From: Chloroflexota bacterium
Lineage (GTDB): Bacteria > Chloroflexota > Anaerolineae > Anaerolineales > Villigracilaceae
DNA length: 64,000 bases
Direction: 5' to 3'
NCBI GenBank assembly: GCA_019873655.1
Contig: JAIOAU010000010.1
Coordinates: 22,556-86,555, forward strand
The notes under the pieces were generated by a model. It saw only the letters and a program-made list of their open reading frames with translations, was not told where the DNA came from and made no database searches. The position numbers and the translations under genes were made by a program. Each line of letters opens with the position of its first letter. Position 1 is the stretch's first letter. Positions 36,404-46,301 of the stretch are shown in pieces.

Positions 36404-38068
36404 ATGGCCTGGCCGAACTTTCTGCAATGCGCCGTTTGCGGCCATCAGCAGCCCTACGAACCCTTCGTTCCGGCAGTCTGCCAGGCGTGCGGCGCTCAGT
36501 GGCTGCTGCCCAACTATGATTTCAAGGCGTTCAAACGCGAGATTTTGCGCGGCCTGCCCGGCCGCCCCTCCAATCTCTGGCGCTACCAGGATGTTTTGCC
36601 TCTCAAGAATCCGGCCGCTCTGGACCTCTATCCGGCCGGCGGAACCCCGCTCTGGCTCTCGCAGCGTTTTGCCCCCGCCCTGGGCCACAGCCGCGTCTAC
36701 ATCAAGGACGAGCGCTTCGGGCCGACCAGTTCGTTCAAGGACCGTCAGGCGGCTGTGGCGGTGGCGGCCATGAGCGAGGGCGGGGTGCGCGAAGCGGTCA
36801 TCGCCTCGACCGGCAACGCCGCGGTCGCCTACGCCGCGGCCTGCGCCCGGGCGGGGATCAAGTTGTGGGTCTTCATGACCAGCCTGGTGCCCCAGGAGAA
36901 ACTGCGCGAGGCGGCTCTCTTCGGGGCCGAGGTCATCCGCGTCAGCGGCAACTACGACCAGACCAAGCAGATCGCCGCCCAGTTCGCTCAACGCCGACAC
37001 CTGCTGCTCGACCGCGGCGCCAGTTCGGTGCCGGCCCGCGAGTCGATGAAGACCATCGCTTATGAGATCGTCGAACAACTCGGCTGGCGCGCCCCCGATT
37101 GGTACATCCAGGCCGTCAGCGGTGGGCTGGGGCCGCTGGGCGTCTATCAGGGCTTCAAAGAACTGTTCGATATGGGCCTGATTGAACGCATCCCCAAACT
37201 GGCCATCGTCCAGGCCGAGGGGTGCTCGCCGATGGTGCAGGCGTTCAAGGCCGGGAAAGAGGTCGCCGATCCGGTGGTGCCCGACACCTGCATCATTATT
37301 CTCTCGACCGGTGATCCCGGCAAAACGTACACTTACTTGTGGAACATTATCCAACAACATGGCGGCGCGATGGAATCGGTGACCGACGCCGAAGCCTTTG
37401 CCGCCATGCGTTCGCTGGCCAAGAGCGAGGGCATGGCCGTCGAACCGGCGGCGGCGGTGGCTTTTGCCGGTCTTGAAAAAATGGTCAAGAACGGTACAAT
37501 TGGCGCCGACGAGACGGTGGTCGTCAATTGCAGCGGACACACCTTCCCGGTCGAAAAACACGTCCTGGGCGAGCAATTCGCCGTAGATGTTCACTTGAGC
37601 GAAGGCCAGACTCCCGCCCCGCGCGAGGGCCTGTTGGCCGCCCTCGAAAATCTGGACGAAAAGACCACCACCGTCCTGGTGGTGGATGACAACGATGACG
37701 ACGCCCTGCTCATCCGCCGTCTGTTGGAGGGGCGCAAGGCCTACCGTGTGCAGCATGCCAGGGATGGTTGGGAAGGCCTGGCCCAGGCCCGCCAGACCTT
37801 GCCCGACCTGATCGTTACCGACCTGATGATGCCGGGCATTGATGGGTTCGGTCTGGTGGAAGAATTGAAACTCGACCCGCGTACGAAAGACATACCCATC
37901 GTCGTGGTCAGCGCCAAAGACATCACCCCAGAAGAACGGGCGCGGCTGAATGGTTACATCGAGGCTGTTTACCAGAAGAGTTCTCTGACTCCGCGCAAGT
38001 TTGTAGAACAGGTCGTGCAAGTGATCGAAGAGGAGAAGGGAACAAAGGAGAACGCTCATGGGATATAA
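36404..38068 (+). CDS. Threonine-synthase-like PLP enzyme fused to a response-regulator receiver domain
   Basis: A 554-residue fusion. N-terminal zinc ribbon (CAVCGHQQ and CQACGAQW). PLP fold type II domain about 50-405: the Schiff-base lysine is Lys112 in GPTSSFKDRQ, the substrate/phosphate loop ASTGNAAVAYAAACARA, and AVSGGLGPLGVYQGFKEL. The C-terminal domain (about 423-545) is a complete receiver: VVDDNDDDALLIRRLL, phospho-acceptor Asp473 in LIVTDLMMPGIDGF, Ser in VVVSAKD and Lys in YQKSS. Threonine synthase makes Thr from phosphohomoserine; the activity here is inferred from family only. It lies directly after a histidine kinase and overlaps a single-domain receiver gene. I know of no common enzyme with this layout, and control by phosphorylation is the natural hypothesis. 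Confidence 0.9.
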   Translation: MAWPNFLQCAVCGHQQPYEPFVPAVCQACGAQWLLPNYDFKAFKREILRGLPGRPSNLWRYQDVLPLKNPAALDLYPAGGTPLWLSQRFAPALGHSRVYIKDERFGPTSSFKDRQAAVAVAAMSEGGVREAVIASTGNAAVAYAAACARAGIKLWVFMTSLVPQEKLREAALFGAEVIRVSGNYDQTKQIAAQFAQRRHLLLDRGASSVPARESMKTIAYEIVEQLGWRAPDWYIQAVSGGLGPLGVYQGFKELFDMGLIERIPKLAIVQAEGCSPMVQAFKAGKEVADPVVPDTCIIILSTGDPGKTYTYLWNIIQQHGGAMESVTDAEAFAAMRSLAKSEGMAVEPAAAVAFAGLEKMVKNGTIGADETVVVNCSGHTFPVEKHVLGEQFAVDVHLSEGQTPAPREGLLAALENLDEKTTTVLVVDDNDDDALLIRRLLEGRKAYRVQHARDGWEGLAQARQTLPDLIVTDLMMPGIDGFGLVEELKLDPRTKDIPIVVVSAKDITPEERARLNGYIEAVYQKSSLTPRKFVEQVVQVIEEEKGTKENAHGI

Positions 38069-38459
38069 CATTCTCTATATAGAAGATAACCCGGATAATA
38101 TGATCCTCGTCAAGCGCACCCTGGAGGCGCGCGGTTATAAAATGTTCGAGGCGGCCAACGGGACCGAAGGCCTTGCCATTGCCGAAAAAGAGGATATCGA
38201 TCTCATTCTGCTGGACATTAACTTGCCCGACATCGATGGCTACGAGGTGGCCCGCCGTTTACGGAGCAATCCCGTCAAACCCAGCCTGATTCACGTGCCG
38301 ATCATTGCCATCACGGCCAACGCCCTCAAAGGGGATGCCGAGAAAGCGCTGGCTGCCGGGTGTGATGTTTACATGTCGAAGCCGATCAACATCCACGAAT
38401 TGTGGGCGCGCGTGGAAGGATTTGTGCCTTCTCCCAAGAGCAGTACTGGTTCGGTGTGA
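38058..38459 (+). CDS. Single-domain response regulator (CheY/DivK-like)
   Basis: A stand-alone receiver of 133 residues. Acidic pocket YIEDNPDNMILVKRTL, phospho-acceptor Asp53 in LILLDINLPDIDGY, Thr in IIAITANALKG and Lys in VYMSKPINIHEL. It starts within the last codons of the fused PLP enzyme gene in another frame, so the two are coupled. With no output domain, it probably shuttles phosphate or binds a partner, as DivK and Spo0F do. Confidence 0.93.
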   Translation: MGYNILYIEDNPDNMILVKRTLEARGYKMFEAANGTEGLAIAEKEDIDLILLDINLPDIDGYEVARRLRSNPVKPSLIHVPIIAITANALKGDAEKALAAGCDVYMSKPINIHELWARVEGFVPSPKSSTGSV

Positions 38460-38479
38460 GACCAGCAGGACACGCCTAC

Positions 38480-39670
38480 ATGACCAAGCAACAAACTGCC
38501 CGGGTAGCGTTTTCCTATATTACTAGTATTTCGTGTTCCGCTTGTGGAAAATTCTATCCGGTGACGCAAGTCAATACCTATTGCCCGGATTGTCAGGCGC
38601 CTCTCCTGTCGCATTATGACCTGGAAGCCGTGCGCCGCTGCGTGGACAGAGAGGAAATCCGCAGCCGGCGGCGCGGCATGTGGCGCTGGCACGAATTGCT
38701 CCCCGTTCAGCAGCCCGAAAACGTGGTGACCCTCGGCGAGGGGGATACGCCTCTCTTGCCTCTTCCCAACCTGGGACGGTATCTCGGTCTATCCCGCTTG
38801 TTCGTCAAAGATGAAAGCAGCAACCCCACCGGCAGTTTCAAAGCCCGCGGTCTGGCCGCTGCCGTGTCCAAAGCCAGGGAATTGGGGATTCAGAAGGTCA
38901 TCATCCCTACGGCGGGAAACGCCGGAGGGGCGATGGCAGCCTACGCCGCCCGCGCTGGAATCAGGGCCTACATCTTCATGCCCAAGGATACGCCGCATGC
39001 CAACGTCGAGGAAAGCCGCATGGCGGGGGCGGAGGTCATGTTGATTGACGGTCTGATCAGCGAAGCCGCAGGTATGGCCGGCGAAAAGGCCCGTCAGGAA
39101 GGCTGGTTCGACCTTTCTACCTTCAAAGAACCGTACCGGGTGGAGGGCAAGAAAATCATGGGCTATGAACTGGCCGAAGATTTCGACTGGACCCTGCCCG
39201 ATGTGATTCTCTATCCCACCGGCGGCGGCACCGGCCTGGTAGGAATGTGGAAGGCCTTTGCCGAACTCGAAGCGCTGGGCTGGCTCAACCATCCGAGACG
39301 CCCGCGCATGGTGGTCGTCCAGGCCGAGGGCTGCGCGCCGATCGTCAAGGCTTTTCAAGCGCGTCAGTCGTTTTGTGATTTCTGGCTGAACGCCCACACG
39401 ATTGCCGCCGGCCTGCGCGTCCCGAAGAGTTTCGCGGACCATCTCATTCTGGCCGACGTCTATGAAAGCGACGGCATGGCGGTTGCCGTCAGCGATGAGG
39501 AGATTCTCAAAGCCCAGCGTCTGCTGGGGCGCGAGGAGGGCATTTTTGCGGCTCCAGAAGGAGCGGCCACCCTCGCCGCTCTCGAGAAGTTACTCGATAT
39601 GAAGTGGATCGATGCGTCCGAACGCATTGTCCTTTTCAATACCGGTTCTGGCCTAAAATATTTGCCCTGA
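38480..39670 (+). CDS. Second threonine-synthase-like PLP enzyme
   Basis: Start set at ATG 38480 (MTKQQTARVAFSYITSISCS, 396 residues); the open frame upstream overlaps the receiver gene. N-terminal zinc ribbon (CSACGKFY and CPDCQAPL). The PLP domain has Lys121 in NPTGSFKARG, TAGNAGGAMAAYAARAGI and a YPTGGGTGLVGMWKAF phosphate-binding loop. The ending LFNTGSGLKY resembles threonine synthase. It has no receiver domain and differs clearly from the fused paralogue 0.4 kb upstream (SFKARG against SFKDRQ). Threonine synthase or a related ammonia-lyase are both possible. Confidence 0.88.
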   Translation: MTKQQTARVAFSYITSISCSACGKFYPVTQVNTYCPDCQAPLLSHYDLEAVRRCVDREEIRSRRRGMWRWHELLPVQQPENVVTLGEGDTPLLPLPNLGRYLGLSRLFVKDESSNPTGSFKARGLAAAVSKARELGIQKVIIPTAGNAGGAMAAYAARAGIRAYIFMPKDTPHANVEESRMAGAEVMLIDGLISEAAGMAGEKARQEGWFDLSTFKEPYRVEGKKIMGYELAEDFDWTLPDVILYPTGGGTGLVGMWKAFAELEALGWLNHPRRPRMVVVQAEGCAPIVKAFQARQSFCDFWLNAHTIAAGLRVPKSFADHLILADVYESDGMAVAVSDEEILKAQRLLGREEGIFAAPEGAATLAALEKLLDMKWIDASERIVLFNTGSGLKYLP

Positions 39671-39689
39671 TCAACGGGTTCGAAGAAGT

Positions 39690-39725
39690 AAAAATCTGGC
39701 TGTCAGCCGGCAGCCAGATTTTTTT
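39690..39725. terminator. Bidirectional terminator between thrC-like and sigma-factor genes
   Basis: AAAAATCTGGCTG (39690-39702) pairs with CAGCCAGATTTTT (39711-39723), an eight-base loop between them, with T-runs on either strand. It lies between convergent genes and can serve both. Confidence 0.85.
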
Positions 39726-39746
39726 CGGGACAGTCCCCAGGTTTTC

Positions 39747-40925
39747 TCACAGGTATTCCTTGAGTTGCCGCGCCCGCCGCGGATGGCGCAGACGCCGCAG
39801 GGCTTTGCCCTCGATCTGACGGATGCGCTCGCGCGTCAGGCCGAACTTTTCGCCCACCTCTTCCAGCGTGTAGGCTGTCCCATCGTCCAGGCCGAAGCGC
39901 AGACGCAGGACGCGCGCTTCGCGCGGCGAGAGCGTGCCCAGGATTTCGTCGATCTTTTCTTTCAACATGTTCTGGTAGGCGCTCTGCAAGGGGGTCGGGC
40001 TGAGTTCATCTTCGATGAATTGTCCCAGTTCTGCGTCCTCATCTTCTCCCACCGGACTTTCGAGCGAAAGCGGTTGCCACGAGACTTTGGTAATCCATTG
40101 CACCTTCTTCAAATCCAGTCCCATCTCTTCGGCCAGTTCCTCGGCGGTCGGCACACGTCCCAGGCGTTGTTCCAGGTTGTGCGTGGCTCGATACACCTGG
40201 CGGATGCGGTCGGTCATGTGGACCGGGATGCGGATGGTGCGGGCTTGGTCGGCGATGGCGCGCGTGATGGTCTGACGAATCCACCAGGTGGCGTAGGTCG
40301 AAAAGCGGAAGCCGCGATGGACATCGTATTTTTCGACCGCTTTCATCAGCCCCAGATTGCCTTCTTGAATCAAGTCCAGGAACGGAACGCCGCGCCCGAT
40401 GTAGCGCTTGGCCACACTGACGACCAGGCGGGTATTGGCCTTGATGAGGTGGTCGCGGGCCAACAGCCCATCCTGAACCAAAGCCTCCAGGCGGGCGCGT
40501 TCGGGGGAACGGCGCCGGTTGGGCAAGCGCATGAGCGCGGCTTTGGCTTTGCGTCCCTCCTCGATGCGGACGGCCAATTCATATTCTTCTTCCGCTTTGA
40601 GCAGCGGGACGCGCGACATTTCGCGTAGATATAGGCCTACGGCGTCATCGCTGGCCATCGAAGCGCCGTTTGGCTCCAGCCAGGAGTCCAGCCCTGGTTC
40701 CACCAGTCCATCCATGACCGCCAGGTCATAGCGGTCGGAGTCCAAAATGTCCACTCCCCGATTACGCAGGGCCAGCATGATGACCGTCAAATGTTCGGCG
40801 TCATTCCCCACATCTGGATAGATATCCAGCAAATCGTCGGTCGTGAGATATCCTTGCATCGAGGCTTTTTCCAGGAGCATGTGCATGACTTCTTTGTGTT
40901 TTCGGCGCCGTTCAGAGAGTGTCAT
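39747..40925 (-). CDS. rpoD: Primary RNA polymerase sigma factor (RpoD/SigA)
   Basis: Housekeeping sigma-70. Start set at ATG 40925 (MTLSERRRKHKEV, 392 residues), seven bases after AGGAGG; the open frame is longer upstream but overlaps the yceD gene. A short region 1.1-like N-terminus is followed by region 1.2 (DAVGLYLREMSRVPLL), region 2 (VVSVAKRYIGRGVPFLDLIQ; FSTYATWWIRQTITRAI), region 3 (PTAEELAEEMGL) and region 4 (TLEEVGEKFGLTRERIRQIE). Full conservation of 2.4/4.2 marks it as the vegetative factor. Confidence 0.95.
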   Translation of the reverse strand: MTLSERRRKHKEVMHMLLEKASMQGYLTTDDLLDIYPDVGNDAEHLTVIMLALRNRGVDILDSDRYDLAVMDGLVEPGLDSWLEPNGASMASDDAVGLYLREMSRVPLLKAEEEYELAVRIEEGRKAKAALMRLPNRRRSPERARLEALVQDGLLARDHLIKANTRLVVSVAKRYIGRGVPFLDLIQEGNLGLMKAVEKYDVHRGFRFSTYATWWIRQTITRAIADQARTIRIPVHMTDRIRQVYRATHNLEQRLGRVPTAEELAEEMGLDLKKVQWITKVSWQPLSLESPVGEDEDAELGQFIEDELSPTPLQSAYQNMLKEKIDEILGTLSPREARVLRLRFGLDDGTAYTLEEVGEKFGLTRERIRQIEGKALRRLRHPRRARQLKEYL

Positions 40926-40948
40926 CGTGATCCTCCTGGAAGCGTGGC

Positions 40949-41458
40949 TCAACCGAGCAATTCTTTGAGCGCCGAGAAAGGCGAGTCGGCGCCCGAGGAA
41001 GAGTGGCCGCAATCGACCTCGTTCAGGTTCGCCCCACAGACGGGGCATAGACCTTTGCAATCGGGTTTGCAGATCGGGTTGATGGGGAATTCGAGAAAAG
41101 CGTACTCGCGCAGGAGCGGCGCGAGGTCAATTTGACCGGTTTCGGGCACCAGTAAATTGGACTCGGTGATCGAGCGGCGGTCGAAGGCGTACAGGTCGGT
41201 AAATTCCCAGTGCAGGGGCTGTTGATACTCTGTCAGGCAGCGGACGCATTCGAGCGTCACGCTGCCGTGAAAATCCGCCTGGAGCAAAAGACCCTGCGGC
41301 GTACGGCTGAAGCGCGCGATGCCGCTAAAGTCCGCCAGCGTCAAATCGTCCCCCAGTTGCATGCGCTCATAATCGAACGCAAAATCGCGGTTGGTGCCGA
41401 TGACCGCGCTGATCAGGAAACCCACATTGAGTCGTAGGGGGTGATGGGGGTTGCTCAC
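40949..41458 (-). CDS. yceD: YceD family protein (DUF177)
   Basis: A 169-residue protein of the family usually linked to 23S rRNA maturation or L32 expression. It has two metal-type cysteine groups: CVRC in the middle and CKPDCKGLCPVCGANLN near the C-terminus, the hallmark ending of the family. In most bacteria it precedes rpmF; here it precedes rpoD by 23 bases, and rpmF is not adjacent. It is the first gene of the yceD-rpoD transcript. Confidence 0.88.
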   Translation of the reverse strand: MSNPHHPLRLNVGFLISAVIGTNRDFAFDYERMQLGDDLTLADFSGIARFSRTPQGLLLQADFHGSVTLECVRCLTEYQQPLHWEFTDLYAFDRRSITESNLLVPETGQIDLAPLLREYAFLEFPINPICKPDCKGLCPVCGANLNEVDCGHSSSGADSPFSALKELLG

Positions 41459-41490
41459 AGTTATTTCTACACGAAAGATTTGGATAACTC

Positions 41491-41519
41491 ATTCTAGCAC
41501 ATTGGAATCGCGAAGTCAA
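41491..41519 (-). promoter_or_regulatory. Promoter of yceD-rpoD
   Basis: On the minus strand TTGACT (plus 41514-41519) and TAGAAT (plus 41491-41496) are spaced by exactly 17 bases, five of six matches each, about 33 bases before the yceD start codon. Confidence 0.75.
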
Positions 41520-41565
41520 GCACCATTTTTTAAGATTTGGGCGGCTGGCGACCATTTGTGCCGAA

Positions 41566-41594
41566 TTGCCCCTTTGCCTGTTTTGCGGTATAGT
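41566..41594 (+). promoter_or_regulatory. Predicted promoter of the lipoprotein gene
   Basis: TTGCCC (41566-41571) and TATAGT (41589-41594) with a 17-base spacer, 33 bases before ATG 41628. Confidence 0.6.
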
Positions 41595-41627
41595 GAGCGC
41601 ATATGATTTAGCGGAAGGGAATAGACG

Positions 41628-42254
41628 ATGAAACTCAGAACCTTGCTGGCGCTTTTGCTCCTCCTGCTCTCGGCTTGCCGTCCGCGGACGACCGCGCCGG
41701 CTTCGCCGCCGATCGACGTGGTCGGCACCTCGGTCGCCGCCGCGCTGACGGCGATTCCCCCCCAGCCGACGTACACCCCTTATCCGACCTACACGCCCTA
41801 TCCTACCCCCGATCTCCGCGGCCTGTTCTGTGAATATGAATTCTGCATCGGCCACCCGGAGGGCGTGCCGTTGTTCGACCTGGAAGTCACCAATGATTAT
41901 CTGACCAACCGCAGCAGTTATGACCAGGGAATCTTGATCGGTTTTTCGGACACGGTGTATATCTTCTTCGCCTGGAGCCGTCTGTATGGCAGTTACGATC
42001 CCAATGTGATGTTGACGGTCGTCTTGCTTGCCGACGCCCCCCAGGACACGCGTCTGACAGCCAATTTTGGCGGCCGCGCAGTCACTTACGTGGCGCTGGC
42101 CTCCACGCCCTCGACTGTGCTCTCCCAGGGGTTGGCCGCCGCCTGGCAGTGCGGCGACCGGCAGTTCGGCTGGAAAGTTTATACCAGCCAGCAAGTCCAG
42201 GCGCTCGACCTTCTGAACCAGGCGCTTGCCCGGTTTCGATGCAACGCGCCGTAA
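41628..42254 (+). CDS. Predicted lipoprotein of unknown function
   Basis: A 208-residue exported protein. Hydrophobic signal and lipobox (LLLLLLSAC, Cys17), then a Pro/Thr/Tyr-rich spacer with the repeat TYTPYP (PTYTPYPTYTPYPTP), a style common in lipoproteins of Anaerolineae. The mature domain (from about residue 65) has four cysteines and an aromatic-rich beta-type pattern. I do not recognise the family. Confidence 0.75.
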   Translation: MKLRTLLALLLLLLSACRPRTTAPASPPIDVVGTSVAAALTAIPPQPTYTPYPTYTPYPTPDLRGLFCEYEFCIGHPEGVPLFDLEVTNDYLTNRSSYDQGILIGFSDTVYIFFAWSRLYGSYDPNVMLTVVLLADAPQDTRLTANFGGRAVTYVALASTPSTVLSQGLAAAWQCGDRQFGWKVYTSQQVQALDLLNQALARFRCNAP

Positions 42255-42320
42255 CTCTCGGTGACGGGATGAGTCCGTCTTCGACGGCTCGATTCGGTCC
42301 TGCGCGCCAGACGATTTGAC

Positions 42321-43502
42321 CTACTGGTTCGGGCCCGGCGTTCGAAAGCGCCGGCGCACGATGGGCAGGGCCAGCAGGGCCAGCAGGTTGAAGAGCAGCG
42401 CCGCGGCAATGACGTAGAGAAAACCGGCGGTGTATAGGCGGGGGGCCAGGAACGCGCCCGCGGCGCGGCCCAGGGAAAACGCCGCCACGTTGAAAGCCAT
42501 CAGCGTGGCGCGCGCCGCTGGCAGAATTTCGGTCATCATCGGGATGCAACTGACCAGCGTGAATTCGAAGGTGATGTAGAACAAGAACAGGCCGGTCAGC
42601 GCGCCGACCGGCGAGCGGCTCAAGACGGGCAGAGCCAGCGCCGCCAGACAGTTGAGAATCAGCCCCAAGGCGATGGCGCGCGGCTTGCCGATCCGGTCGA
42701 CGAACAGGGCCACCAGTCCCTCGGCGCTCAATTCGGAAGCGCCGATGACGGCCGAGGCCGCGCCCAGGGCGGCCAGTTGCAGGCCAAAGGAATCCTCCAG
42801 CCAGACCCCAAAGATGAGATTGACGACCTCGTTGGCCGCGCTGGCAAAGACCCCGATGGCCAGGCCGGCCAGCGCAGGCGCGGAGGTCAGCACGGCGCGA
42901 AACCCCGCCGACAGGCCGCCGGCGGCGGGCAGCGGCTTCTCCTTCGGCAGCATGAAGAACAGCCCGGCAAAGATCAGGCTCCCCAGGATGGTCATCAGCG
43001 GGAAGGGGGCCAGCCAGCCGCGGCGGGCAATCAGGAATCCCATCAGCGGGACGCCGAGGACGAAGGCCAGCGACCAGCCGAACTCGGTGACGGCGATCGT
43101 CCGGCCGCGGCGATCGTAGGGGACGCGGTCGCCGAGATAGGCCTGCATGGACGGGTCGAAGAGGTACTTGCCGAGGGTCGAGAACGTGATTCCAACCGCC
43201 AGCGAAGGGAAGGTGGGCCAGAAGACGACGATGGCCGCCCCGAGCGTGAACAGCCCCAGGCCGAGCAGCATGCCGAAGCGGCGGCCGCGGCGGTCGGCGA
43301 CCGCGGCGGCGAACGGTCCAAAGGTCCCGGCCAGACTGCGGGCGGTCAGGGCGTAGGACATGGCCGAAAGGTCCACGCCCAGGCCGCGGGCAAAGACGGC
43401 CAGGAACGGATAGACCATCCGATGCAGGGTGTTGAAAATCGTCCGGATGAGGGTGAAGAAGAGGATTTGCAGCCGCAGGCGCGTCACCGGGAAAGCCACC
43501 AC
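42321..43502 (-). CDS. MFS transporter
   Basis: A 393-residue membrane protein with about 12 helices in two halves. The loop after helix 2 has the MFS motif A form (AVADRRGRRFGMLLGLGLF), and the second half repeats a weaker copy (ALFVDRIGKPRAIALGL). GTG start at 43502, overlapping the next upstream gene by 19 bases. The closest functional type is drug or metabolite efflux; the substrate is unknown. Confidence 0.85.
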   Translation of the reverse strand: MVAFPVTRLRLQILFFTLIRTIFNTLHRMVYPFLAVFARGLGVDLSAMSYALTARSLAGTFGPFAAAVADRRGRRFGMLLGLGLFTLGAAIVVFWPTFPSLAVGITFSTLGKYLFDPSMQAYLGDRVPYDRRGRTIAVTEFGWSLAFVLGVPLMGFLIARRGWLAPFPLMTILGSLIFAGLFFMLPKEKPLPAAGGLSAGFRAVLTSAPALAGLAIGVFASAANEVVNLIFGVWLEDSFGLQLAALGAASAVIGASELSAEGLVALFVDRIGKPRAIALGLILNCLAALALPVLSRSPVGALTGLFLFYITFEFTLVSCIPMMTEILPAARATLMAFNVAAFSLGRAAGAFLAPRLYTAGFLYVIAAALLFNLLALLALPIVRRRFRTPGPNQ

Positions 43503-44080
43503 CTCGTCAGGTAATAGGCCGCCGCCAGAAGCAGGAACAGGAGTCCGATGAAATACAACTGGATGGCCGTCGAGGCCGAGTCGAAGATGGGCGAGGGCGG
43601 CGGATGCATGACGTACTCAGCCTGCGTGAGGCCGATTCGCAGGGCGACGGCGAAGAGGAGATTCCCCAGCGAGGTGAAGGCTGGCCGGGCGATCAGCGCC
43701 AGGCCGATTTGGAGCAGGATGCCGCTGACGGCGAAGATGACCGCCAGCCGGAAGCGCGGCTCGGCCAGGAAGAGGCCATTCCAGGTGGCCTGCATGGCCC
43801 ACAACGCCAGCGGCAGGGAGGTCACCCAGAAGAAGATGCCGCTGCGGCCCAGGCCAGCCGACCAGTGGTGCAACCCTTCGCGGCGAAAGAGAATGCCCAG
43901 CAGACCGGCAAGCGCCGCCGCGGCCAGGGTCGCCTCGGCCGCCAGCACCCACGCCCCGTGCAAATAGATGATCCGCGCCGTCTCGCCGAGGGTGCGTTCC
44001 TCCGGGCCGATGGCGGTCAGGCCGGCGGCGAGCAAGAGCGCCAGGATGAACCAGAAGAAGGGCGATTTGGGACGCAGCAT
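43484..44080 (-). CDS. Integral membrane protein of unknown function
   Basis: A 198-residue protein with about six helices. The first loop reads ARIIYLHGAWVLAAE, slightly like the heme-handling loop of CcmC-type proteins, but the WWD tryptophan motif is absent, so I do not assign a cytochrome role. It overlaps the MFS gene by 19 bases and so is co-translated with it. Confidence 0.65.
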   Translation of the reverse strand: MLRPKSPFFWFILALLLAAGLTAIGPEERTLGETARIIYLHGAWVLAAEATLAAAALAGLLGILFRREGLHHWSAGLGRSGIFFWVTSLPLALWAMQATWNGLFLAEPRFRLAVIFAVSGILLQIGLALIARPAFTSLGNLLFAVALRIGLTQAEYVMHPPPSPIFDSASTAIQLYFIGLLFLLLAAAYYLTRWWLSR

Positions 44081-44134
44081 ACCGCGATTGTATTGCGCCT
44101 ACCTTAAACAAGAATGAAGAGGAAGTGCTTCAAA

Positions 44135-44196
44135 CTTTTGCCGCGGCCGGCGCGTTGTTGCTTTTTAGCATCGAATGACACGAATTTCGCGAAAAA
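44135..44196. repeat. Second copy of the GCATCGAAT repeat (left half)
   Basis: These 62 bases match 18128-18189 at 56 positions; all six differences are transitions. The copy lacks the right-hand half of the first element; instead a perfect palindrome, GCGCTTGCGCAAGCGC, follows at about 44212-44227. It lies in the short gap between the membrane-protein gene (start 44080) and the EttA stop. Confidence 0.65.
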
Positions 44197-44236
44197 ACTT
44201 TTCGAGGAGAAGCGCTTGCGCAAGCGCAACTCCCTG

Positions 44237-45907
<1,671 letters not shown>

Positions 45908-45965
45908 GGAGAAATTGTACCGTGAAACATAGGAGGCAGGTTTTCCAACCTGCCCCTGGAAATGC

Positions 45966-46301
45966 CTATTCTGGCAGCCGTGCTATTTTCTCCAGCAAGT
46001 CAGGAATATCTCGGCTGGCTGTTTTCCAGACCTCGTCCCAATCTACCAGGTCGTAGGCGTGGACCAGATGATCTCTCATTCCTGCCATGAGCGCCCAGGG
46101 AATGTGTGAATGCCGGGCGCGGAATTCTTCGGATAATCGCTTGACGGCTTCTCCGATCACGGTCAACTGATAGAGGACGGCCGAGCGAGTCTTCCAATCG
46201 CCAATGAAAGTTTCTTTTTCGAATCCTGCCACGAATTCTGTAATCAATTGGGCGGCGCCAATGATGTCTCTCAAGACGATCTCATCCCGGCGTCTGGACA
46301 T
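45966..46301 (-). CDS. hepT: HepT-type HEPN toxin
   Basis: Start set at ATG 46301 (MSRRRDEIVLRDIIGAAQLI, 111 residues) behind GAAGGTGG. The HEPN ribonuclease motif R-x4-H-x-Y is seen as RDHLVHAYD near residues 77-85. In known HepT/MntA pairs the toxin is an RNase or is inactivated by AMPylation on this tyrosine. It overlaps the antitoxin gene by 20 bases. Confidence 0.88.
   Translation of the reverse strand: MSRRRDEIVLRDIIGAAQLITEFVAGFEKETFIGDWKTRSAVLYQLTVIGEAVKRLSEEFRARHSHIPWALMAGMRDHLVHAYDLVDWDEVWKTASRDIPDLLEKIARLPE

Noticed and set aside
36404..38068. The PLP-receiver fusion as an artefact of a missed stop or frameshift
   Set aside because: The frame is continuous, both domains are complete, and the linker has no stop or good internal ribosome site.
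43484..44080. CcmC-like cytochrome c maturation protein
   Set aside because: The loop YLHGAW is only weakly similar, the WWD motif and conserved histidines are not in place, and no other ccm genes are nearby.
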